Made by a program: the position numbers and the translations under genes. Positions 23,401-32,625 of a stretch of 64,000 nt of DNA are shown piece after piece. The notes under the pieces are model-generated. The model was given only the letters and a program-made list of their open reading frames with translations. It was not told where the DNA came from and did no database searches. This stretch comes from Bolinopsis microptera. Taxonomy: Eukaryota > Ctenophora > Tentaculata > Lobata > Bolinopsidae. The stretch's first letter is position 1; each line of letters opens with the position of its first letter. The stretch covers positions 8,181,460-8,245,459 of the forward strand of contig NC_087083.1 of the NCBI RefSeq assembly GCF_026151205.1. The letters run 5' to 3'.

Positions 23401-26400
23401 TTAGGCGAGCAATTCTATTCGGAGTGCCCTCACGTATCTAATAGTATTTAACATAATCGCACAATCAGTTCTTTCTCCTGGATAATTAAGTCATTATTAG
23501 GCACCCCACGCCCCACACCCCACACCCCACTAACTATTGGATCCAGGAGGATGGAATGCTGGAAGAATGGTATTTAGTTTTGAATGTTGTGTCGTATTGG
23601 TCCAGGGAAGGAAACTCACACAACATAGTATCAAAACCTGCTCCACCTGCGATAATTATAGTGATTAAATTAATTATCTAATCAAGTGATATCAGCTACT
23701 TTGTTCATTATCTCAATACTAATTTGAATAGTAAAACATTCCAGCGGCCAGGTAGCGCAGTTGGTTAATCATCGGCTTTGTAATCGTGAGGTTGCGAGTT
23801 CGAATCCCACTGCCTGCCTAGTCGTGGGGTGAGCGTCGTTGACGCTCTGCTAAGGATCCCGAGTGGTCTATGTAGCCCCACGGTTCACTCAGCCGAATGC
23901 TCGAGAAATCGGGTGTGAGGGTTAAATGAGGAGCTGTGCTTGATCAACACAGCGAAGCCTCGGGCGAAGAAAGTGTGGCATAGTGCCTTAACCGTCGCTG
24001 GCCTTAGGAACGATCCTTCGGCTTCTTGTAAAGCTCTTCCTTGAAAGTGCTGGTTTACATTGTAATGCAGGTAATGCCGAAGTAAAATAACAAAGGTGGT
24101 CGACTCATTCGATGCCCTTGTTGCGTCGCAACGAATCCTCATAATATAAGATAAGATAAGATAAGCGTACCTTGAAGAACATTGAGATTGTTAACATTTA
24201 ACTTGTTCAGAACTCTGTCAATATCTCCACGCTTGTATTTCGAGTGCACCAACTAGTAACAATGTTAGAATTAAGATGTCATTATTGATTAAGTAGATTT
24301 AGGTAATTTTTATTCATTCAAGATGAAAATATAAACTTTTTTCAGGTTAAGAGACTGTATCCTAGTTACCTGGTTGCTAAGATAGTATCTAGGAGACTGT
24401 ATCCTAGTTACCTGGTTGTTAAGATAGTATCTAGAAGACTGTATCCTAGTTACCTGGTTGTTAAGATAGTATCTAGGAGACTGTATCTTAGTTACCTGTT
24501 TGTTAAGATAGTATCTAGGAGACTGTATCCTAGTTACCTGGTTGTTAAGATAGTATCTAGGAGACTGTATCCTAGTTACCTGGTTGTTAAGATAGTATCT
24601 AGGAGACTGTATCCTAGTTACCTGGTTGTTAAGATAGTATCTAGGAGACTGTATCCTAGTTACCTGGTTGTTAAGATAGTATCTAGGAGACTGTATCCTA
24701 GTTACCTGGTTGTTAAGATAGTATCTAGAAGACTGTATCCTAGTTACCTGGTTGTTAAAATAGTATCTTGGAGACTGTATCTTAGTTACCTGGTTGTTAA
24801 GATAGTATCTAGGAGACTGTATCCTAGTTACCTGGTTGTTAAGATAGTATCTAGGAGACGGTATCCTAGTTACCTGGTTGTTAAGATAGTATCTAGGAGA
24901 CTGTATCCTAGTTACCTGGTTGTTAAGATAGTATCTAGGAGATGAAGCTGATGACATCCACCCCGGCATTGTTTTGAGAAGTGTCTTCAGATCTGACTCG
25001 TCGTGGTAGTTGAATCTGCAGTAATTAGTAATTACTTAGTTATTAGTTGAATCTGCAGTAATTAGTAATTACTTAGTTATTAGTCGAATCTGCAGTAATT
25101 AGTAATTACTTAGTTATTAGTCGAATCTGCAGTAGTTAGTAATTACTTAGTTATTAGTTGAATCTATCGTAGTATCGTAATTAAATTGATCAGTGATTAA
25201 TCATTTTGATAATACTTTACATATTTCTATAATCCTGTCCTAGTATAGATATTAAGACAATAGTGATTTAAATTTTTATAATGTTAATAATCAGAAACGT
25301 AAGTAAGTAAGTAAGTAAGCCTACCTAATACCCTGAAGGTTAAAGTTGTCCTCCCATATAGATTTGGTGATCTCCCGCTTCATCAGATCTATGTAGTCGA
25401 ACACTGTTCTAATTATCTTCCTCACATTACAGGAACCTGTTAGGAGGTTTGAGAGTGAGATTTCCTGGACATAAAGTATGTTAGATAAATCATCTTAATC
25501 CATTTATGAAATGTGTTTAATTTGAGCTGGATTTTGATAGTCGTGATTCGTAATCTTAAATAATAATCTCAGAATGTGTGTCTGTCTGTCTGTGTGTCTG
25601 TCTGTGCGCGTGTAATTTCCGAGCGGCTTAATCAAGAAAACGGTATAATATCATATAATAATATCATATAATAGGCGGGTTTATACTTTTGCATTTTAAC
25701 TACGATAGTGAAGTCCCGGCCGTAGGCAGGGGTTACACTAGTACCTATCATAATAACGAAATGATACACTTTTTACTGAGAGCATACACAGCCACTCAAT
25801 GAGTGAGAACAGTTTACTGCCCCTTTAATTATTATAACTTTATTATGATTAAAGTTGGTGCCTTTACAACTAACAACTCTGTTAAATATAATATAATTAT
25901 AGTTCTAGTTGGGGCCAGTACAACTAATTCTCGGTTAAATATAATATAATTACAGTTCTAGTAACAAAGCATATTGAAGTTCTGAACAAATATATAATAT
26001 CTGTATAATATACCTTTTGTATAATATACCCCTTCTGTAGGCCCTGTAGTTATTCAACTCTACTCTCCACTGACCACTACGTTACTTTCATAACTTTTAT
26101 GTGGCAAATAATTAATTACTCGATTAATCAATTGATATATAATACCGTGAAACTAACTCTCCGATAGTTTCATAAAAATTCTAAAGAGCTAATCAGTCCT
26201 GCATATGGGACAAATATCTAAAATCTTAAAAAGATGTAAAAGTAAAGCTACAATAAAACTCAAATCAATTAAGCAATTAATTAATTAATTAATTAATTGA
26301 TTAATTATTTACCAGTAGAAGTGAGATGTATCTGGATTGTAAGACAGCTGAAACTTTCTGGGAATGTCAGAGTGCTAACTGTCAGATCTGAAGATAGAGT

Positions 26401-29400
26401 TGTGAAATGAGCGTCTAGTTTATTACAATCGAGTTAGTCTAATTAATCATAAATACTAATACAGTATTCTAATGCTCCACCCAATTTCACTGTCACCCAA
26501 TCAAGATTGTCGTAACAAACTAGTAACAAATGAAGAGTGTGAGGGCACCAATCAAATCAGTGAGAAGAGACCAATGTGTTGTATGGATAAGTGTAAATGT
26601 ACCAACACCGGCCAGTGAGAGATGGTATTTATGTTACACTTAGCTAGTGTAGTGAGAGAACAGTAAAACTCTGAGGTACCGTTTGGGGGGAGGTTAAAGG
26701 CACGGTAAATCAGGATTTGTGGTAAATTGGGTTTATTATGACTAGTATTACCTATAATGTACCCCAAATCGCGTAGGTGACTAGTCACTGTACCCTGACT
26801 TTCGTCTCCCAGTATTGTTAAAACTAGCTTGTGGTCCAGCTTCATTTCCTAGAATAAGTTAAAATAAAATTAATTATCGGTTTGAAAATCATTTCACCCA
26901 ATAGTACAGCAAAAATGGTTATTTAAGTTTGTGCGTTACGATTGAGTTGATTAATATTAAATTGGGGTTCTGACTACATCTCCTGTTTAGTGTTCTTTTG
27001 AAGTAAAGGTAAATTTAAAATTCCGTTATGGCAGAAGTTTTATCACTTTATGATTTTGGTAAAATTGAACATATTTTTCTTATTTATTTGTTTTTGCAAG
27101 TCTTATTAACAGTATTATCTTACCTCTTCAGATGAAGCTATAGGGAAAAGAAGTTCTAGCTCCTGAGTGAGAGCCCCGTTTTCGTATACCGTGAACTGGT
27201 TAATGTACCTGATCAATAATTAATTAGTGGTTAAGTGACCTGATTAGTGGTAATTGGTGGGTAACTTACTGATTAATGGTTATATATAGGTTGGTTATTT
27301 GTTACTGCGACCAGTGAAAAATATTTGGCGAATTTTTTGGATCCTTCTATTCGACCAGAAATTATAAAGCTAATTAATAAACGAAACATATGTTTCGAGA
27401 ATCCCTTCTAGTCCACGGTCCACTAAATGATATCATTAATTAAGATAAGCAACAAACAACAATTAACAAAATAACAAAATAACAAAATAACAAAACAACA
27501 AAATAACAAAATAACAAAATAACAAAATAACAAAATAAAGTAATAATCTGAATAAATTAAAATTAAACTAAATTAAAATTGAATTAAATTAAAAAGTAAC
27601 TAACTTAGTGCCAGTAGGATAAGGGTTACTAAAGAAGGTAGGTTTGGTAATGTTTCTATTAGGTAAAGTTGAAAACTCCTTTCTTGCCATCATCTCTATT
27701 TCTTGTAGAGGGAGATTACTCAGAATCACTGCGTTCATCTGAAAGTATTTATTTAGTGGTCACACATTTGGTCACACATTTGGTCACACATTTGGTCACA
27801 CATTTGGTCACACATTTGGTTACACATTTGGTCACATATTTATTATTTATTCACATTTTATTGAGGTGAATCATGTTAAGTAAATGTGACTATTTTATTA
27901 CTTTATTAGCCGTCTGGTATCAAATTGTACTCCCCAATAATTTTAACTTAACCCCACAGTATTAGTTCTGATGAAAAACTGCACATCATTTCACCACAGA
28001 GCCCTAGTTTACCAATGTAAAGAATTTACTCAGTGTGTAAAGAATTCCAATTTAATATTATGTTTTATTATTGTTGATTAAGCTTTATAACTATTTATTA
28101 AGTTGTATCAAGATCTATAACTACCAGGTTAGCAGAGTAGTATTTGTTGTAGAACCACCTTATCTTAGTAACAAAATCAGCGCTGTCAAATATCTCCTTG
28201 TTCCCAACGTTAAACCTGGGAAACAAACATTACATGTTTCAGTAATATTATATTATATATTAACTAATATTATATCAACTAATATTATATTAACTAATAT
28301 TATATTAACTAATATTGTATTATATTAACTAATATTATATTGACTAATATTAACCTGTGAAAGGGGTGGTCAGGGTCAGACATAAGCTTTAGAATACTAA
28401 ACTTCTTCCATCCAGTTTGAGGAATATCCTTTTCTAATTCGTTCTGTATCGCCTGCTTCTCTCCCTCCAGTACCTGATGAAAATTTATTGACAATTTATC
28501 AACACAGTAGCAACACTATCTCGTTTTATGAAATAACCAATCTCGTTGTAACCAATAAAATTTCGATTTAAAAAAATGTATTTTATCGAAATTGCCTTTT
28601 TTTCATACCGATGGGTCGAAGAGAGGGCTGCGAAAGGAAGCAGCGAATATCTGAATACTGTGTTTAATTGAGCGTGAGTTAACGTAGAAGTAGTAGTTTG
28701 TGTGGGTTTGGGTGGTGAAGGCGTTGTCGTTACCTCCGTGTGTCTGGAGGAAGTTGGCCAACTCGTCTGTAAGCAGTTGGTTAGAAATTAGATGGGCTGT
28801 TTTTTAATTGAACACGTGGTTGTAAAAGTTTTAAATCAAATCAAATGAGAATGAAGGATCGTATGTCACATTATGAAATATTAACTCACTAAATCAATTA
28901 CACATAACGAATATTATAGTATAATAATAGTAATAACATTATGAAATATTAACAATATTATTACAAATAACGAATATTATAGTATAGTAATAGTAATAAC
29001 ATTATGAAATATTAACAATATTATTACAAATAACGAATATTATAGTATAGTAATAGTAATAACATTATGAAATATTAACAATATTATTACAAATAACGAA
29101 TATTATAGTATAGTAATAGTAATAACATTATGAAATATTAACAATATTATTACAAATAACGAATATTATAGTATAGTAATAGTAATAACATTATGAAATA
29201 TTAACTCACTAAACCGGGGATACTCCTTAGAACCCATGTACATTGCATGTTCTGTGTAGTGCGCCAGACCAAGATACTGGGGGCCTGCTGACAGATCAGA
29301 CATAGAACCAACCTGGCCACAATATTGGATTAACTAATATTATATAGATTGATTATTAATTAACTAATTATCATGGCATGCTCTGTGAAGTACGCTAGAT

Positions 29401-30593
29401 CAGGGTACTGTGGACCGATATTATATAATGATATGGGCACATTTTATATTTAGAAAACTTTTAAACAGTTATCAATCCTCATTGGAATCAGAATGAGCTA
29501 TAATATGTGAATATGTGTACATATATACAAATAATATGTAGATTGTAGATATGTGTATATATTACCCACACTGGATCAGTGTTCAAATAAACTTCGCATT
29601 TGTAGAGTGTAAGATGGTACTACAATTCTACAAATGAGTTAGCTATGTTGGTATGTGAGGTATGTGTAGCTTTTAAAGCATCCAAGTTCGAAGAACAATT
29701 TTACAAGGATATCATGCACAATATTATGTACAATTCATCAATGTTCAATTGATCCAATAAAGTTCTTTTTAACTAATAGCAAACATTGTTTCTAGACTGG
29801 TTCAGCCCGATAAACATGAGGTCCCTCGACTTTTACTCGTCATTTAAAGGTACAAATAACAATTACATGAGAACTTATAATGAGATACCATCATGCTGCA
29901 AAACGGTTGATAAATCACTTACCACAGAGATCAGCCATGCAATCAAACTTTATTCAATCTGTTCTATAAATACCAACTGTTCTTTACCAACCTGAAGGTC
30001 GAGGCCGATTCCAGAGAGAAGAGATTCCTTGTCCTCAATTAAAAGAATGTGCATTCCATTATGAAGTTTTATTGCCTGGGAATATATATAAGGGATTCAA
30101 TTGTTTAAAATTATATTTACAATTTAACAACTAATTATGTTTAATCGCACTGACCAATAATCAATATAGCTCTACTCCCCAAGTTTCATGCACCATTACA
30201 ATATTTACCTTGTACAGCTTGTGGTCATAAAGGGGCTTGGCGACAATATTATTGGAGTGAATTTCCTTCACTTTCCAAGCAGCAAAACCTGCTCCAATAC
30301 CCAAGGCAATAAGGACAATGCCATAAAAACATCTCCAGTACGATCTGCTCTTCCCTCCTGAGAATTCAAGTGAGTATATATATGTACCAATTAGCTTGAT
30401 TTCAAGAAAACAACAATTTCAAGGTTACCAGCCACCTTATCAAAAATGGTGGGTTACATGTTATTCTTCTGATTAAAAGAAAATCAGCTATTTTAGGTTG
30501 CGCCAAGGGTTACTCACTGTGTTTGGGGTAAACAGTTTCACCATCAAGCTCATCTTTGTTGGCTTGAGGCACGGGAGTATAGCCACCTTTCAT
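14460..30593 (-). CDS. Membrane-anchored M16 zinc metalloprotease (insulysin/nardilysin-like), about 30 exons
   Basis: Exons 5' to 3': 30518-30593, 30209-30357, 29992-30075, 29210-29312, 28609-28766, 28355-28473, 28125-28215, 27605-27738, 27124-27208, 26752-26848, 26313-26387, 25325-25436, 24916-25015, 24171-24252, 23620-23646 (tentative), 23130-23250, 22965-23022, 22551-22585, 21753-21857, 21120-21204, 20926-21015, 20647-20720, 20126-20254, 18399-18514, 17838-17912, 17032-17137, 16750-16858, 16243-16312, 15053-15188, 14460-14611; about 980 residues, the usual M16A size. Start MKGGYTPVPQ, then a basic segment and one membrane helix (about residues 35-52), so a type II protein. The inverted zinc motif HYTEH (about 121-125) sits in GLAHYTEHAMYMGSKEYP, followed by NYYFYVNS and a third-ligand region QNELEKD. 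Later hallmarks are IPDKNEFIPSDF and LRTQEQLGYTVF. It ends FPVNTEFVW. It should be an active peptide-degrading enzyme. All phases close except around 23.2-23.6 kb, where a small exon (expected WYGTxY-like segment) was not located. Confidence 0.88.
14925..14985. repeat. 14-15 bp tandem repeat (gggggtcaattgtca)
   Basis: Four units in the intron between the last two exons of the M16 gene, about 70 bases from the donor of the exon at 15053-15188. Confidence 0.85.
15189..15312. repeat. About 55-bp repeat starting at the acceptor of M16 exon 29
   Basis: Three copies of gttttgtgaaggagcagtac plus a variable spacer (gctaacactatccgagaag), beginning immediately outside the exon edge at 15188. One of several arrays in this gene that start at a splice site. 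Confidence 0.75.
15570..15614. repeat. 9-bp tandem repeat (aaggaatac)
   Basis: Five copies of a 9-bp unit in an M16 intron; no further structure. Confidence 0.9.
15765..16058 (+). other. Unidentified 97-codon open frame inside an M16 intron
   Basis: Opens with MSQVTLQFALVVARKETKAG and includes VHCSCTGQRVNKFLAVV and FVCDKFNDFTVVADEFEDVC. The composition is less AT-biased than the surrounding intron and the residue mix looks protein-like, unlike the repeat-derived frames in the window. The CxC...G spacing faintly recalls SWIM-type zinc-binding segments of some transposases, but the following Cys-His is not visible. It lies antisense to the host gene, with no promoter or splice partner seen. 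Most likely a decayed transposon fragment; function unknown. Confidence 0.25.
17544..17802. mobile_element. hAT-like MITE, 259 bp
   Basis: Termini CAGTGGCGAAACG and (complement) CAGTGGCGTAACG are inverted. Flanks are AGAAGGAG (17536-17543) and AGAAGAAG (17803-17810), an 8-bp duplication with one mismatch. CAGTG ends with 8-bp duplications are characteristic of hAT elements. The interior has a G run at 17767-17779. A related copy appears at about 40.2-40.6 kb. It lies in an M16 intron. Confidence 0.65.
17935..18160. repeat. 10-bp tandem array (agtagagtac)
   Basis: About 22 imperfect copies with t/c and a/g variants, in the intron just upstream (in gene direction) of the M16 exon ending at 17912. 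Confidence 0.95.
18272..18389. repeat. 15-bp tandem array (cctaattaactatta)
   Basis: Seven copies ending about 10 bases from the donor of M16 exon 24 (exon edge 18399). Intron side only. Confidence 0.9.
18477..19432. repeat. 64-bp array made of the acceptor and first bases of M16 exon 24, about 15 copies
   Basis: Each 64-bp unit (minus-strand sense) carries an intron tail ending ctactatttcag, then the first ~38 exon bases (AGTCTAGTTACTCGTA...), then a tail with TAG. The lowest-coordinate copy is the real exon start at 18514. Units differ mainly at two positions (g/a in accgcg/accacg and gtaac/gtagc). Upstream copies used as acceptor would read into TAG, so only the terminal copy keeps the frame open. 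Confidence 0.92.
19648..19917. repeat. GC-rich minisatellite (ccgccactagtgcc units of about 20-27 bp)
   Basis: About a dozen imperfect copies of tgccgccactagtgcc with cctcaa or gctcaa spacers. It stands out as GC-rich in an AT-rich M16 intron. No reading-frame signal. Confidence 0.9.
20838..20912. repeat. (TTAA)n microsatellite
   Basis: Almost perfect TTAA repeat that ends about 14 bases from the donor of the M16 exon at 20926-21015. A similar shorter run lies at 26271-26308 next to the exon at 26313. Confidence 0.95.
21395..21746. repeat. Degenerate array of cataccagacacacagaaag-type units
   Basis: About 20 interspersed copies of two short modules (acataccagac and acacagaaag) filling the intron up to about 6 bases from the donor of the M16 exon at 21753-21857. 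In gene sense the modules contain ctgGTATGT, resembling a splice donor. All frames through it are artefacts. Confidence 0.9.
23315..23530. repeat. Dispersed repeat R2, plus copy
   Basis: Starts near actagtgtaacccggccttc, then gccaggatttcactg and aggagtatttacccgc. The sequence at 25560-25745 is related but inverted. Both lie in M16 introns. Type of element unknown. Confidence 0.5.
23746..24165 (+). mobile_element. tRNA-derived SINE
   Basis: The first ~73 bp look like a tRNA with an A box (gtagcgcagttgg, 23752-23764) and a B box (agttcgaatcc, 23797-23807); the anticodon-loop position reads TTGTAA, suggesting a tRNA-Thr(TGT) origin. A body of about 300 bp follows and ends in (gataa)n, a common SINE tail. 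It lies antisense in an M16 intron and its tail ends only 5 bases from the donor of exon 14 (exon edge 24171). A diverged headless relative is at 9060-9320. Confidence 0.85.
24345..24945. repeat. 42-bp array built from the donor junction of M16 exon 13, about 14 copies
   Basis: In gene sense each unit encodes SPRYYLNNQ followed by GTAACTAGGATACAG. The first copy (24916 upward) is the true end of exon 13, whose donor CAG|GTAACT is therefore repeated in almost every unit. Because 42 is divisible by three and no unit has a stop, the frame stays open through the whole array. Any copy's donor would join exon 14 in phase 0, adding 14 residues per unit. Exon 14 (LVHSKYKRGDIDRVL) continues the family alignment directly from the first copy. 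Confidence 0.93.
25009..25165. repeat. 37-bp array containing the acceptor of M16 exon 13, about 4 copies
   Basis: Units read (plus strand) gaatctgcagtaattagtaa plus ttacttagttattagt. In gene sense each contains the acceptor CTGCAG and the first bases of exon 13 (ATTCAA). Together with the 42-bp array this means both borders of the same exon have been amplified. Confidence 0.88.
25560..25745. repeat. Dispersed repeat R2, inverted copy
   Basis: tgtctgtctgtgtgtctgtc-type start, accgagcggc-like middle, and end gtgaagtcccggccgtaggc plus ggttacactagt. This is the reverse complement, in diverged form, of the repeat at 23315-23530. Confidence 0.45.
27465..27538. repeat. 9-10 bp tandem array (aataacaaa)
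   Basis: Eight to nine copies in the intron between M16 exons 8 and 9. Confidence 0.92.
27757..27842. repeat. 11-bp tandem array (tcacacatttgg)
   Basis: Seven copies beginning about 20 bases outside M16 exon 8 (edge 27738), on its acceptor side. Gives a spurious HLVTHLVT frame. Confidence 0.92.
28243..28352. repeat. AT-rich 14-15 bp array abutting the donor of M16 exon 6
   Basis: Units of taatattatattaac. In gene sense every unit contains GTTAATAT, the same sequence as the donor of exon 6 (CACAG|GTTAATATT, exon edge 28355). The array therefore multiplies the intron side of the donor. Confidence 0.85.
28880..29209. repeat. About 62-bp array at the donor of M16 exon 4
   Basis: Five copies of attattacaaataacgaata followed by gtaatagtaataacattatg. 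The far end (28880-28905) repeats aaatattaactcactaaa, which is also the donor of exon 4 plus its last bases (29200-29213). The array thus appears bounded by two copies of the splice junction. Confidence 0.85.
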
Positions 30594-31082
30594 TACAGGC
30601 TACTAATTTACACACTGTCACATCTTAAATGCCATATTGTGAGATGGAAAATGAAAAATAAAAGGATACAAACAAACTGATTGTTTTATTGAATCCATAA
30701 AAAGGAAATCTGAAATAATAAAATAAGTTTTTCAGTAGGTTTCCATTCTCATCATGTAAGGACATAACGGTCTGTATTGGAATGATTTTCAGCAGGAAAA
30801 TATCTTTCATTGGTGGATAGAATGGCATAACTCAAATTATGTTTTGAGAGACATTTTATCAATATAAAAATCAATATACAATAGTAATGATACAAACATC
30901 ATCATAAAAATTTATGAATAAAGGTAAAATGATGGGAAATTAAAAGTAGTTAAATATTCTTTCCACTACAACATAAGCACCTAAAAATAGCTAATCAAAT
31001 AAAGATTTTAATAAAACAAATCATTATGCTTTTCTTTATTATTAACATAATGGGTTCCCTCAATTCTTCCTTACACCTTAGT

Positions 31083-31385
31083 ATAACTAGCAGGAACCCG
31101 TACAATATAACCCTAAACGGTGTCAGACTAAAATAATTATTACCTATTTATTTGGGTTTTTGACACCACTTGGGGGTCCAAATTTTGGGCTCTAAAATCA
31201 CTAATTCATGGCCAATTTTTTATTTTTTCATGCTGAATTGGAGGCCATTAAAGCATTTGATCCAGTCAAAAAAGTTTCAGTTGTATATCTTTTACGGTTT
31301 TTGCGGAAAGTCGCGTTAAAGTTGATGCCGTGGTGTCAGTAAAATGGTACGGATATATATCGTCTCGCTTTATATATAGTAAGAT
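31083..31385. repeat. Dispersed repeat R1, inverted copy
   Basis: Reverse complement of the repeat at 10005-10285: begins ctagcaggaacccgtac, contains tttgacaccacttggg, and ends with ggtgtcagtaaaatggtac. It lies just upstream of the M16 start. Confidence 0.7.
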
Positions 31386-31731
31386 AATTCCCAAAATAAC
31401 ATTTGGACCAGAACTGCTTATTCCAAACAGACACACCCCATAATCTACCAAGTCAAATATACCCTTCAATAAGATCACTACGAAGACGCCACTCTGCCAG
31501 CATTGTTAAATTGAACCACACCTGGATTCCGAAATTGAACACAATACTCTAAACGTTGTCTTATCAATGCTTTCTAAATAGCTATCATCACAGATTTCTC
31601 CCTTATAAATAAATTTCTAACAATCCAACATATTATCATCTTTTAGCTTTAATCATTGAATTAAGATTAATTCTGTTCATTCCAAAGCAAGGAACTGAGT
31701 CTGAATGCATTACTGTACATTCAATACGATT

Positions 31732-31890
31732 GGGGTTGTTCAATAATACATAATCAGCCGAGAGGAAGGGGGTTTCCAAATGATTATGCCAATGCAATTT
31801 TTACACAATAGTTATGTGTAAAACTAATTAAGGAAGGAGTTACAATTTTTCAAAAGGTGATTACGTAATCAGTAATATGTGAACGACCCC
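31732..31890. mobile_element. Harbinger-like MITE, copy 2 (worn)
   Basis: Starts ggggttgttcaataatac and ends gtaatatgtgaacgacccc. Matches the other members in the catcagccgaga and gattacgtaat blocks. The flanking TTA duplication is no longer recognisable, so this is probably an older insertion. Confidence 0.6.
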
Positions 31891-32212
31891 TCAATATTAT
31901 ATAAGTATATTAATTGCCATATACTTTCCCACATTTTAAGTCAAATAATGTTTCTTGCAACCACACTCCACAGTAAATCTTCAATAGTACTTAGTAGATC
32001 ATAGCAAGATGCACCACTGGGCCTCGCCGAACTGCGAAGAATTGGCATTATGAATTAATATTGATCCCCACTGACCAGTGACCATAATAAAATTAAAAAG
32101 GGACTTACTATATTATATATAATTAGATAGTAGCCTGGGGACCCCGGGCTATTATTTTTTATGTTTACAATTTTTTTAAATCATAGAGAATTAGGCAGTA
32201 AATAAATCAAAT

Positions 32213-32625
32213 GGAATGACAGGCTGAGCGCTGTTTTGGTTATAAAGTTGAATGTTGCATTGGGATCTTACTAGATTCGCTCGCTCAAAAATTTCAAGTG
32301 ACTTTGGGTTTTTAATGTTTGTTGCAGCCGTACAAAACGGTTTTACATAAACCCGTATCCCAACCTAACCATAATCATAACCCCTAAGCTATCCATAACC
32401 CTTACCACGAGCCAACCCTAACCCGAGACCCGAGCCCTAAACACTCGCGCGTCGAATTCATGTTTACTGAGCCTGTCACGTGACCAAACGGTTTTTTGGC
32501 CCATAACTCTCCAGAATAGCTTTTTACCTTTGGAGGACGTCGCCGCTTCGGTCGCAGAGCAACGATCTCGATGGGGTTGACATCGTCAACCAATTTTACC
32601 CTACTCATGGAGGGTGATTCGGAAT
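32213..32625. repeat. Dispersed repeat shared with the 59.4-60.9 kb island
   Basis: Carries atgacaggctgagcgc (also at about 59904) and, inverted, gcagagcaacgatctcg plus gacatcgtcaac (about 59818-59857). A ccctaaccc-type run lies inside at 32360-32430. Type of element unknown. Confidence 0.45.

Noticed and set aside
23746-23818. Functional tRNA gene
   Set aside because: A and B boxes are present but the sequence runs into a SINE body with a (gataa)n tail; it is the SINE head.
24310-24969. 219-codon repetitive minus-strand frame as a separate gene
   Set aside because: It is the end of M16 exon 13 plus the 42-bp donor-junction array; there is no independent start signal.
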